A stretch of DNA of 64,000 bases, from the NCBI GenBank assembly GCA_964293155.1, contig CAXYYA010000012.1, forward strand, positions 1-64,000, in the 5' to 3' direction. The notes below the pieces were generated by a model. It worked only from the letters and a program-made list of their open reading frames with translations. It had not been told where the DNA came from and did no database searches. Shown here piece by piece: positions 24,522-32,780 of this stretch. The stretch comes from JAQVEB01 sp028698105. Its GTDB lineage: Bacteria; Bacteroidota; Bacteroidia; Bacteroidales; Dysgonomonadaceae. How positions within the stretch are numbered: the first letter of the stretch is position 1; the number at the start of each line of letters is the position of its first letter. A program made the position numbers and the translations under genes.

Positions 24522-24645
24522 GCGTAGCCCCTCCCCATCCCTCCCCCGAAGAGAGGGAGATTGCGGACTGTTTTTTAGGGTTTGTTATTTATCAAAATTT
24601 CTGTTTCGGATTCCCCTCTGTCGGAGGGGTTAGGGGAGGCGTGCA
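24522..24645. repeat. C/G-rich repeats spanning the permease-ATPase junction
   Basis: GCCCCTCCCCATCCCTCCCC with a GAGAGGGAG partner (24528-24565) and CCCCTCTGTCGGAGGGGTTA followed by GGGGAGGC (24614-24640). The second unit is inside the 3' end of the ATPase gene. Confidence 0.7.
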
Positions 24646-25354
24646 TTACGGGTTCTGTTGTAGAGACACCCGGCCGTGTGTCTCTACGGGTTTCATATTC
24701 AATCATGCCGTCTTTCAGGTGAATGATGCGGTTTGTTGCCGCAGCAACCGATTGTTCGTGCGTTACAATGATGGTGGTGATGCCGGTTTTGTTGAGTTCC
24801 GTAAGCACATTCATCACGTCTTCGGTGGTTTTGCTGTCCAGGGCACCGGTAGGTTCGTCGGCGAGGATGATCTTCGGGTTCGATATCATGGCGCGGGCGA
24901 TAGCCACGCGTTGTTTCTGCCCGCCCGAAAGTTCGTTGGGCATGTGGTGCGCCCAGTCTTTTAGCCCCATCCTGTCCAGATGTTCCATCGCGATAAGATT
25001 GCGTTTCTTGCGGCTCACGTTTTTGTAGTAGAGTGGGAGAGCCACGTTCTCCATCGCGTTTTTAAAATTGATGAGGTTGAACGATTGAAATACAAACCCG
25101 ATCATTTCGTTGCGGTAATGCGCGGCTTGCTTTTCACCGAGGTTTTTGATGAGCGTGCCGTTGAGCAGGTATTCGCCTTCGTCGTATGTATCGAGGATGC
25201 CGAGGATGTTCAACAAGGTGGATTTTCCCGATCCCGATGCGCCCATTATGGAAACATATTCACCGGCTTCGATATCCATATTTATACCTTTGAGCACGTG
25301 CAGCGAAATGGCTTCGGTGTGATACGATTTGTGGAGGTTTCTGAGTGTGATCAT
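24575..25354 (-). CDS. ABC transporter ATP-binding protein (MacB/LolD type) with repeat-derived tail
   Basis: Walker A is GASGSGKST (38-46), Q-loop FQSFNL (89-94), signature LSGGQKQR (142-149), Walker [10 protein letters not shown] (162-170) and the switch His199. The domain ends near residue 220 ([10 protein letters not shown]), as in related ATPases. The last about 39 residues come from repeats: residues 223-232 ([10 protein letters not shown]) from a GTAGAGAC palindrome and 237-251 ([13 protein letters not shown]) from a C/G-rich repeat. The gene heads the operon ATPase-permease-[four-helix]-permease-adaptor-tolC. Confidence 0.93.
   Translation of the reverse strand: MITLRNLHKSYHTEAISLHVLKGINMDIEAGEYVSIMGASGSGKSTLLNILGILDTYDEGEYLLNGTLIKNLGEKQAAHYRNEMIGFVFQSFNLINFKNAMENVALPLYYKNVSRKKRNLIAMEHLDRMGLKDWAHHMPNELSGGQKQRVAIARAMISNPKIILADEPTGALDSKTTEDVMNVLTELNKTGITTIIVTHEQSVAAATNRIIHLKDGMIEYETRRDTRPGVSTTEPVMHASPNPSDRGESETEILINNKP
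24660..24687. repeat. GTAGAGAC palindrome, copy 5, inside the ATPase gene
   Basis: GTAGAGACACCCGG and CCGTGTGTCTCTAC form the 28-bp palindrome with one mismatch. It is translated in frame as part of the ABC ATPase tail. Confidence 0.8.
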
Positions 25355-25746
25355 ATAATTGGTTGTTGGCGGTTAGCTATTGGCTGTTGGCTTTGCATTG
25401 ATTGATTTATTTTCAGTTGATCATGTTGATCTTTATTTATGCTTCGGTTTTCCGGCGAATAGCCAATAGCTAACCGCCAACAACCAATCCTTAGACGCAC
25501 CGTTTATCGTTTTCGTTACAAAATTATCTCTTTTTTTTGTGTGATAACTAAAATTTTACATCGGTTTCTATATTGACGTGTCAAAGGTATGGGAAAACAT
25601 TGTACTATGCAATACATAATACTAATAAAAACAACAAAATTAACAAAAATTAATGTTTTATCCGAGAAATAAAAAGAATTTGTTTTTATAAATGATTAAA
25701 TGTCAAGGGTATAATTCCGGATACTAAAGTAACAGCTAACTCCCAG
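25355..25746. other. intergenic region upstream of the export operon
   Basis: These 392 bases hold a perfect 28-bp inverted repeat (25358-25385 and 25461-25488), then an A/T-rich stretch with no coding potential, then the terminator hairpin of the deacetylase gene. I could not identify a confident operon promoter. Confidence 0.6.
25358..25488. repeat. 28-bp perfect inverted repeat with 75-nt spacer
   Basis: The left arm begins ATTGGTTGTTGGCGG and ends TATTGGCT; the right arm AGCCAATAGCTAACCGCC… is its exact reverse complement. The left arm starts 4 nt upstream of the ABC ATPase ATG, so the structure covers the whole leader of the operon. The words are of the TTGGCTATTGGC type common in Bacteroidota repeats. 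Confidence 0.85.
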
Positions 25747-25759
25747 TTAGCTGTTACTT
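25727..25759 (-). terminator. hairpin overlapping the 3' end of the deacetylase gene
   Basis: AAGTAACAGCTAACT and AGTTAGCTGTTACTT are a perfect 15-bp stem around CCC. The stop codon of the deacetylase gene (25747-25749) and its last three codons are in the stem. No strong T-run follows on the minus strand, so its terminator role is uncertain. Confidence 0.5.
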
Positions 25760-26370
25760 AATCCTTCAAAAGTGTATCCTTCCTTCAATAACCACTCGAT
25801 AGCGCGGGGAAGGGCATATTTCATGTTCTTTTCCGCTTTCAGCGAATCGTGAAACACGATGATAGAGCCGTCGCGCGTATATTTTTTTACGTTCGCGAGC
25901 ACCCGTTCGGGTGTCATGTAGCGGCTATAGTCGCGCGTTACCACATCCCACATCACCACCGTGTATCCCGCTCTTTGCAGAGCATAGGTTTGGGGAATGC
26001 GCATGTGTCCGTGCGGCGGGCGCATCAGCGTAGAGGTTATGTACTCAGACGCTTTTCGAACGTTTTCGAGGAAAGACCGTGTGCGGTGTTTCCAACCCTG
26101 CCAGTGGTTAAAGGTGTGGTTTCCCACACGGTGGCCCCGGTTAAGTACTTCGGCATACACCTCGGGATGCTTGCGTACATTATCGCCTACGCAAAAAAAC
26201 GTAGCTTTTATGCCGTACTTATCAAGCAGATCCAGTACCCACGGGGTAACTTCGGGAATGGGCCCGTCGTCGAAAGTCAGGTAAACCGTTTTCCTTCCCG
26301 GAATGGGTTTGCGCCAAAGAGTTTTTCCATACACTATCCTGTAGAGCAGGGGCGGTTGTTCTATGAACAT
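25747..26370 (-). CDS. polysaccharide deacetylase (NodB homology) family protein
   Basis: The start at 26370 (MFIEQPPLLYRIVYG) is the usual beginning of this Bacteroidales family; an ATG at 26406 is also in frame. NodB motifs: TFDDGP (Asp34, Asp35), the metal pair His85/His89 in HTFNH, RPPHG, and a late HDS motif (IVFHDSL). It would remove N- or O-acetyl groups from a glycan, probably in the envelope, although no signal peptide is seen. The last residues SNS are encoded by a perfect hairpin. It lies 152 nt after the DUF2723 gene on the same strand. Confidence 0.88.
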   Translation of the reverse strand: MFIEQPPLLYRIVYGKTLWRKPIPGRKTVYLTFDDGPIPEVTPWVLDLLDKYGIKATFFCVGDNVRKHPEVYAEVLNRGHRVGNHTFNHWQGWKHRTRSFLENVRKASEYITSTLMRPPHGHMRIPQTYALQRAGYTVVMWDVVTRDYSRYMTPERVLANVKKYTRDGSIIVFHDSLKAEKNMKYALPRAIEWLLKEGYTFEGLSNS

Positions 26371-26522
26371 GCGATATATAAAGGTGTGATCGGGCTGTCT
26401 TATCAATACACAGACCTCGTTGATACGACGGATTTCACTGACACATAAAAAATATGTGTATATTCTGTCGAATCGGTGTTATCTGTGTCCTTGTTTTACT
26501 TTTGGGGCGGCCTTATCTGTTT

Positions 26523-29500
26523 TTATTGTTGTTGTTTACTATATTGTTCCAGCAATTTCGGACTGTATTGCTGCATCATTTTCAGCGTTTTTTGCATCGT
26601 AGCTTCCGATACGGATTGCAACGTGGTATCCGATTCCGATTGGTAATACCCACGGATGGAACCGTTGGTAAGTTCCTGCAGAATGGAATCTCCGATCGGA
26701 CTAATGCCTTGCGTATAGTAGAATTGCGCGCGCTTAAGCAGATCGTCCACGAGCGTGCGGTATTTCTCTTTGTCGTATTCCTGATAAATATTGGCAAGCA
26801 TCAGCAGAGGATCCATATTGCCTCTGGAGATATCAATCCACGTGTTAGCCGTTTGTTCCGGCGTTAACCGGTCGTACCAGGCCAGGTTTTTGTTCACTCT
26901 GTCCGACACCAGATCAATAATGGCTTGCGCTTTTTCTTTTTGCCCCAGTTGCAGGTAGGCTCTGGCGAGCAACAGGCCGTCGGTTCCGTAAGGAGCAGCC
27001 TGATTGGGCAGCACGGTAGTGCATTTATCGAGTGCGGCGAGCGCTTTGTCGTTTTGTTTTTCTTCGATCAGCGCCCCGATGAGTTGGGTGAAATACGTGC
27101 GGAACGTGTAAACCATGTTGCGGCTGGTTATATCGAGGTAAATATCGGGATTTTTATCCACGCCGCCCCATTGGAATTTGTTCATCATGTTGTCGTACGC
27201 CACCTGGGTATTCACTGCGTTATTGAGCGGTGTTCCGGGAACGATGCGATAGGTGATGCCTTCCAGTGTCTTGTTGTTATCCACGGGAGCGAACAGGTTT
27301 CTGTCCACTGTTGTGGCAAAATAGATGGGACGCTGCCAGTTATCGTCGTTGAGGTTTGTAAGCATTTCAAACAACATCAGTTCCTGACGGTAGATAACCG
27401 ATTCATTACCCAAGTTCACAAACATTTTGCCGGCCGGTTTGGCGTTCATGGATGCCCAGTTTACTTTTGTGGTATCTACATCGAGATATAGAATGTTACT
27501 TGGAATAACCGGCTCGTTTTCAAGTGAGGCAAAAGGTGTTTTGGTTGCAGCTTTGTTACCCGTGCGCAGGTTTTCCATGACTTGTTTCAACGAAACGGTA
27601 TCCTTAAAAACATCTCTATTGAAATACATACCGTACGAAACGGCCGGAATTTCGCGTTGTCTTAAAGCGTTTTCGATATCTGCACGCGTAATAACATAGG
27701 CGTGTGAGCCGGAACTCGAAGAGTATTGAGCCCGCGACCATTTAATGGGCAGCGGTTCCGATTTGTATGCCTGACGCACCATTTGATCTACGTACCATTC
27801 CGTTTGCAGGTAGCTCATGTTGCAGGCGCGCGTATCGGTGCGAAACCCTTCCACTTCGTGGAGATACCAGAGCGGGAAGGTATCGTTATCGCCGTTGCAG
27901 AAGATAATACCGTTTTCGCCCACGCTGTTCAGGTAGTTCATTCCGGCATCGCGTGCCATGTAACGCCCTGAGCGATCGTGGTCGTTCCAGTTTTGGGTTC
28001 CCATTTGCACGGCAACCAGCAATCCGGCAACCGATGCAATTGCCGCTACGGCAGTCGTGTTCTTTATATATTTTCGCAGAAACAGGCTGATGCCGGCCAC
28101 ACCCATGCCAACCCATATCGAGAAGGCGTAGAACGAACCGGCGTAGGCATAATCGCGTTCGCGGGGTTCAAACGGTGTCTGGTTTAGGTAAAGCACGATG
28201 GCTATGCCGGTCATGAAAAACAACATGAATACAATCGAGAAGCTTTTGAATCCTTTTTCTTTAAGGGATAATTGATATACAATGCCGATGATACCCAAAA
28301 TGAACGGCAGCATAAAGTAAATATTTCGACCTTTGTTGTCGGCAATATCCGGCGCGATATTGTCCTGCGGGCCAAGCCCTAAAACGGGCCCGTCAATAAA
28401 CGGAATTCCCGTGATCCAGTTCCCTTTGGTGATGCCGCCATCGCCCTGATTATCGTTTTGCCGCCCTGAAAAGTTCCACATAAAATAGCGCCAATACATG
28501 TAATTTAACTGGTAACTGAAGAAAAACCGGATGTTTTCCCACATCGTGGGAGGGCGGTTCTGATCGGTGATGTTTCCCCATTGCTGATAACCATAAAAAT
28601 GGTTCCTAAAGTTGGGATTTTCCGAATTAGAGTGCATACGCGGAAACAACATTGAGTTTGTGTATTTGTAATCAACTGCGGTGCCGGTAACTACATATCG
28701 GTCTTTCTCGGTTGGCGAATTTTTAATCACTTTTCCGTATTTTTTCTTTTCGCTTGTCTTAACGGGCGCGCCGTCTGCTGTCCGCATCACTTGCGAAGCA
28801 TACGTGTGGCCATAAAGCAGCGGTGTTTCGCCGTATTGCTCGCGGTTCAGGTAGCTTGCCAGCGAGAAGACGTCTTCGGGTGAATTTTCGTCCATGGGAG
28901 GATTGGCGCTCGACCGGATGGGAATAAGCGCATAAGCCGAAAATCCGATTAAAATGACCAACATGACCGAAGAGGTAAGGTTGATGAATTTCATGTTCAT
29001 CTTCTTCGAGCGGAAAACGAAATAAAGAGCTGTGCCGATCAGGATAAGCCACAACCAGATGCTTCCGCCGATAAACAAAACGCCCGACAGCGCCAGGCTC
29101 AATATAAATGCGAATTTGGCTTTCTTCCCGTCAGGATTGTCGGACATGCTTGCAAACAGCGCCCACACGATAGAACCGATCAAAAGCGCCAGATAAATGA
29201 ATAATCCTGTATTGTACGGTAATCCTATGGTGTTGATGAAAAATAATTCGAACCAGCCGCCTACTTTGGTGAATCCGGGAATAATACCGTACATAAGTAT
29301 AACAATTAATCCGAAGGATAAAAGCAATGCCAGCAGTCCGCCTTTCCACGTTACATTCTCATTCTTTTTATAGTAATAAACCAACACGATGGCCGGGATG
29401 CACAATAAGTTAAGCAGGTGCACGCCGATGGAAAGTCCCATGACGTAGGCTATGAGCACGATCCATTTGTCGGAATGCGGTTTGTCGGCATTGTCTTCCC

Positions 29501-29993
29501 ACTTCAGGATGAGCCAAAACACCAATGCGGTAAGCATGGATGAAAAGGCGTACACTTCGGCTTCCACAGCCGAAAACCAAAACGTGTCGGAGAACGTGTA
29601 AACCAGTGCGCCGGCTATGCCGCTGCCTATTACGGCGATCATTTGTCCGGTTGTGAGTTCGTCGTCTTTCTTATTGATAATAAGCTTTCTCGTGAGGTGG
29701 GTGATAGACCAAAAAAGGAACAATATGGTAAAAGCGCTTAGCAGAGCCGACATGGAGTTCACCATTTTGGCAACCTGCGTGGGATCGGACGTGAATTGCG
29801 TGAACAAATTGCCCAAAAGCATGAAGAAAGGAGCTCCGGGTGGGTGGCCGATTTCCAGTTTATAGGCCGAAATAATGAATTCCGGACAGTCCCAAAAACT
29901 TGTCGTTGGCTCAATCGTCAATAGATACGTCAAAGCCGCTACAGCAAACACGATCCAACCTGTTACGTTGTTGATTAATTTATATCGTTTCAT
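26523..29993 (-). CDS. DUF2723 (GT117-like) membrane protein
   Basis: This 1156-aa protein has about a dozen hydrophobic helices in the first ~650 residues, beginning YKLINNVTGWIVFAVAALTY and the conserved DUF2723 stretch SFWDCPEFI…HPPGAPFFMLLGNLF. A hydrophilic region follows (FCNGDNDTFPLWYLHEVE is conserved), then a helical TPR-like C-terminus ending in a Gln-rich tail. DUF2723 is assigned to glycosyltransferase family 117 and resembles polyprenyl-phosphate-mannose-dependent protein O-mannosyltransferases; it is almost confined to Bacteroidota. It may act in protein O-glycosylation. Length is typical. Promoter element at 30061-30068. Confidence 0.9.
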   Translation of the reverse strand: MKRYKLINNVTGWIVFAVAALTYLLTIEPTTSFWDCPEFIISAYKLEIGHPPGAPFFMLLGNLFTQFTSDPTQVAKMVNSMSALLSAFTILFLFWSITHLTRKLIINKKDDELTTGQMIAVIGSGIAGALVYTFSDTFWFSAVEAEVYAFSSMLTALVFWLILKWEDNADKPHSDKWIVLIAYVMGLSIGVHLLNLLCIPAIVLVYYYKKNENVTWKGGLLALLLSFGLIVILMYGIIPGFTKVGGWFELFFINTIGLPYNTGLFIYLALLIGSIVWALFASMSDNPDGKKAKFAFILSLALSGVLFIGGSIWLWLILIGTALYFVFRSKKMNMKFINLTSSVMLVILIGFSAYALIPIRSSANPPMDENSPEDVFSLASYLNREQYGETPLLYGHTYASQVMRTADGAPVKTSEKKKYGKVIKNSPTEKDRYVVTGTAVDYKYTNSMLFPRMHSNSENPNFRNHFYGYQQWGNITDQNRPPTMWENIRFFFSYQLNYMYWRYFMWNFSGRQNDNQGDGGITKGNWITGIPFIDGPVLGLGPQDNIAPDIADNKGRNIYFMLPFILGIIGIVYQLSLKEKGFKSFSIVFMLFFMTGIAIVLYLNQTPFEPRERDYAYAGSFYAFSIWVGMGVAGISLFLRKYIKNTTAVAAIASVAGLLVAVQMGTQNWNDHDRSGRYMARDAGMNYLNSVGENGIIFCNGDNDTFPLWYLHEVEGFRTDTRACNMSYLQTEWYVDQMVRQAYKSEPLPIKWSRAQYSSSSGSHAYVITRADIENALRQREIPAVSYGMYFNRDVFKDTVSLKQVMENLRTGNKAATKTPFASLENEPVIPSNILYLDVDTTKVNWASMNAKPAGKMFVNLGNESVIYRQELMLFEMLTNLNDDNWQRPIYFATTVDRNLFAPVDNNKTLEGITYRIVPGTPLNNAVNTQVAYDNMMNKFQWGGVDKNPDIYLDITSRNMVYTFRTYFTQLIGALIEEKQNDKALAALDKCTTVLPNQAAPYGTDGLLLARAYLQLGQKEKAQAIIDLVSDRVNKNLAWYDRLTPEQTANTWIDISRGNMDPLLMLANIYQEYDKEKYRTLVDDLLKRAQFYYTQGISPIGDSILQELTNGSIRGYYQSESDTTLQSVSEATMQKTLKMMQQYSPKLLEQYSKQQQ

Positions 29994-30601
29994 TACTTAA
30001 TTGATGATGTGATTAATCCTTATGGAAATACAAGAGTCTCAACCATATTGTATTTGGGCGCAAATATACGTAAAACTATCTATAATTGAGGTGGGTTTCA
30101 CTTTACAAAAACATTAAAAAAGGTGAAATAAATGAACAAAAAAACAATGCCGTTTACCGGCAATATTCTGATTAGTAATATCATAATGCACGGATGAATA
30201 AGTTTTTGTCTGCAGGGGTGATATCGGGCTGATTTTTATCCGGTTTTGAGGTATTTTCTAAAGGAAATGTTTAAAGCGCTAAATGTAAAGATTCATCAAA
30301 AGAAAAATCGGTTTTGTTGCAATTTCAAACTTCCGGTTTCGATTAAATTTCGGTTTGTAAATTCTTTAAATCCCGTTAAAAAATTTTTAGAATCTCAAAA
30401 AATCGCAAAATATGCTGTAAAACATGTTTTTTGTTCAATTAACTGTTTATCAAATTGTTGAATGCCGTTTTTTGTGTTTTTTCTTTTTTGTTTCATTTTT
30501 ACAACAAAAAATTAAAGCCTGTTTTTTTGGCGAAAAAAAAAGAAAAACTTTACTTTGGAAACGATTAAGGAAAAAAATCAATAATAAGTCATTTTCGATT
30601 A
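29994..30601. other. A/T-rich intergenic region between DUF2723 gene and ndk
   Basis: The 608 bases are very A/T-rich. They hold the DUF2723 promoter element (30061-30068) and a small TGCCGTTTACCGGCAATA palindrome near 30148. Short reading frames exist (one of 71 codons from 30246) but lack recognisable sequence and codon bias, so I call no gene. A TACTTTGG near 30549 is a weak -7 candidate for ndk. Confidence 0.6.
30061..30068 (-). promoter_or_regulatory. -7 element of the DUF2723 gene
   Basis: The minus strand reads TATATTTG, about 68 nt upstream of the ATG at 29993. No -33 element was confirmed. Confidence 0.5.
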
Positions 30602-31063
30602 ATGCAAAAAACGTTAGTAATTCTAAAGCCATCTGCTGTTCAGAGGGGATTAATAGGAGAAGTAATTACCCGGTTCGAAAAAAAAGGCCTCCAACTCGTT
30701 GGAATGAAAATGGTATCTCTCACAGATGAAATATTAGAAGAACATTATTCTCACCTCAAAGAAAAACCTTTTTTCAAACGCATTAAAGATTCCATGCAGG
30801 CGAGTCCTGTTGTGGTGCTTGCGTTGAAAGGTGTTGATGCGGTTGAAGTTGTTAGAAAAATGACAGGAGTTACCAACAGCCGCGATGCGCTGGCCGGAAC
30901 CATAAGAGGCGATTACAGCATGAGTGTTCAGGAAAATATTGTTCATGCATCGGACTCTCCGGAAACGGCACAAATTGAACTAAACCGATTTTTTTCTGAA
31001 ATCGAAATATTTAATTACCCGCAATTAATGCTCCCCAACGTTTACGCGAACGACGAGTATTAA
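30602..31063 (+). CDS. ndk: nucleoside diphosphate kinase
   Basis: Ndk balances nucleoside triphosphate pools through a phosphohistidine. MQKTLVILKPSAVQRGLIGE is the family start, and the active His115 is in ENIVHASDSPETA, where the usual HGSDS reads HASDS, a variant I associate with Bacteroidota. The nucleotide-binding motif GTIRGDYS at 99-106 is intact. The 153-aa length is normal. It stands alone after a long A/T-rich leader, with an M23 peptidase gene 49 nt downstream. Confidence 0.96.
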   Translation: MQKTLVILKPSAVQRGLIGEVITRFEKKGLQLVGMKMVSLTDEILEEHYSHLKEKPFFKRIKDSMQASPVVVLALKGVDAVEVVRKMTGVTNSRDALAGTIRGDYSMSVQENIVHASDSPETAQIELNRFFSEIEIFNYPQLMLPNVYANDEY

Positions 31064-31112
31064 TGGTAAAAATCAATCAAAATAAGACTAAAAATTATTG
31101 AGACTGTAAGTT

Positions 31113-32120
31113 ATGGAGAGATTAAATGTATTTTCAACATTGAGGATAATATTGCCGTTAGCATTCACATTCATTAGTTTAACAGCATTCTCGCAGCAAA
31201 AAGCCACAAAAGATTCCAGACCCGAAGTTATATACAAGCAAATTCACAGTTCTTCGTTGAGCGATAAGCAAACAAACCTGTTTGCTGACGGATTGAAATT
31301 GAAAATGGATTTATCCGTTATTGATGAAGCCAAAGCCGAACGTGAAGAATGGAACCCTGCCGATATTCCGGCCGACGATATTTATGGCGGAGTATGGACA
31401 CCGAACCACGTAGATGTTTATGGAACGGTAAATGCCCCGGATTCATTCAGGGTGGATTTATCGAATTTTACCATGCCCTGCGATGGTTTTATGACATCGA
31501 ATTTCGGGCGCAGGGGCAGCAGGCGCTATCATTACGGCGTGGATTTGAAAGCCAGAACAGGCGATACCATTTATGCCGCTTTCGACGGGAAAATACGGGT
31601 GAAAAATTACGATAGGGGCGGTTACGGAAATTATATCGTGATTCGCCATATCAACGGACTTGAGACCGTTTACGGACATTTATCCAAATTTCTGACGAAA
31701 GAAAATCAGTACGTGCGTTCAGGACAACCCATTGGTTTGGCAGGTAACACCGGCCGTTCATTCGGATCGCATCTGCACTTCGAGACGCGCTTTTTGGGCA
31801 ATCCCATCAATCCGAATTTCATCGTGGACTTCAAAAACAAGGTGTGTCACCGCGATGAATATCTGGTAACCAATTCCAGCTACAGGAAAACATCTAAGAG
31901 CAGTTCTTCTTTCGACAGATCGGGCAGCAATTACGTGCGATCATCAAAAAGTAACAACAAATATGTTTCGGGTAACGTTAAATATCACCGGATAAAAAAA
32001 GGCGATACGCTCGGCGCAATTGCAAGACGATACGGTGTTTCGGTGAAAAAAATATGCAACCTGAATAACATCACCAGCCGCACCACGTTGCGTGCCGGAA
32101 AATCACTACGCGTTTCATAA
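31113..32120 (+). CDS. M23 family metallopeptidase with LysM domain
   Basis: The N-terminus has a hydrophobic signal ending ISLTAFSQQ. Residues about 120-245 are an LytM/M23 domain: HYGVDLKARTGD (His, Asp zinc ligands), YGHLS, and GSHLHFE. Residues about 288-335 form a LysM domain (YHRIKKGDTLGAIARRYGVS). Between them is a Ser/Lys-rich linker. It is expected to bind and cleave, or regulate cleavage of, peptidoglycan cross-links in the periplasm. Zinc ligands all appear present, so it is likely active. It is followed by a hairpin terminator. Confidence 0.92.
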   Translation: MERLNVFSTLRIILPLAFTFISLTAFSQQKATKDSRPEVIYKQIHSSSLSDKQTNLFADGLKLKMDLSVIDEAKAEREEWNPADIPADDIYGGVWTPNHVDVYGTVNAPDSFRVDLSNFTMPCDGFMTSNFGRRGSRRYHYGVDLKARTGDTIYAAFDGKIRVKNYDRGGYGNYIVIRHINGLETVYGHLSKFLTKENQYVRSGQPIGLAGNTGRSFGSHLHFETRFLGNPINPNFIVDFKNKVCHRDEYLVTNSSYRKTSKSSSSFDRSGSNYVRSSKSNNKYVSGNVKYHRIKKGDTLGAIARRYGVSVKKICNLNNITSRTTLRAGKSLRVS

Positions 32121-32146
32121 AAAATACACGATAAATAAATTGGAAG

Positions 32147-32178
32147 AAGGTGCAAGGTTTTTACTTGTACCTTTTTCT
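32147..32178 (+). terminator. intrinsic terminator after the M23 peptidase gene
   Basis: AAGGTGCAAG and CTTGTACCTT pair across a GTTTTTA loop, followed by a T-rich run. The right arm also contains the TTG that may serve as -33 box of the next gene. Confidence 0.7.
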
Positions 32179-32195
32179 TTTTTTTCCTATCTTTG
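32165..32195 (+). promoter_or_regulatory. promoter of the DUF1599-tpiA-folE cluster
   Basis: TTG at 32165-32167, a 20-nt gap, then TATCTTTG at 32188-32195. It fits the Bacteroidota consensus well and lies about 40 nt before the ATG at 32235. Confidence 0.7.
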
Positions 32196-32234
32196 TTTGC
32201 ATTTTAACAAAACCGTTTTATCTCAAATTCGTGC

Positions 32235-32780
32235 ATGGATACTAATAAACAATTCGATGAAGTAATTGCAATTTGCAGGGATTTATTTCAAAAAAAACTA
32301 AAGGATTACGGCGCAGCATGGCGCATTCTGCGTCCGGAATCGGTTACCGACCAGATATTTATCAAAGCGAGCCGTATCCGTTCATTGGAACTGAAAAAAG
32401 AAAACAGGGTGCAGGAAGGTGTTTTCCCCGAGTTTATCGGAATTGTGAACTACGGCGTTATCGGTTTAATACAATTGGCGTTGGGGTTCGCCGATAAAAT
32501 TGATATTACCTGTGACGAGGCGCTGGAGCTTTACGACCGCTACATCACCCAGTCAAAAGAATTGATGTATGCCAAAAACCACGATTACGACGAGGCATGG
32601 CGCAGTATGCGGGTGAGCTCTTACACCGATCTGATTCTCACAAAAGTTTACCGCACCAAAGAAATAGAAAGCCGCCATGGCGAAACGCTCATCTCGGAAG
32701 GCGTGGACGCAAATTATATGGATATGATAAACTACGCCCTCTTCGGGTTGATAAAACTGCATTTTGGCGAAGCTAAATGA
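32235..32780 (+). CDS. DUF1599 domain-containing protein
   Basis: The 181-aa protein is made of two related halves: KDYGAAWRILRPESVTDQIF near residue 20 and HDYDEAWRSMRVSSYTDLIL near 116. Each is followed by a conserved helix pair (KASRIRSLE / KVYRTKEIE and FIGIVNYGVIGLIQLALG / YMDMINYALFGLIKLHFG). DUF1599 is an uncharacterised Bacteroidota family that appears to be a tandem duplication of an all-helical unit reminiscent of nucleotide pyrophosphohydrolases (weak inference). It overlaps the next gene by 4 nt. Confidence 0.9.
   Translation: MDTNKQFDEVIAICRDLFQKKLKDYGAAWRILRPESVTDQIFIKASRIRSLELKKENRVQEGVFPEFIGIVNYGVIGLIQLALGFADKIDITCDEALELYDRYITQSKELMYAKNHDYDEAWRSMRVSSYTDLILTKVYRTKEIESRHGETLISEGVDANYMDMINYALFGLIKLHFGEAK

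Noticed and set aside
30246..30461. 71-codon open frame upstream of ndk
   Set aside because: The region is A/T-rich, the product resembles no family, and there is no promoter or ribosome-binding site; it is most likely chance.
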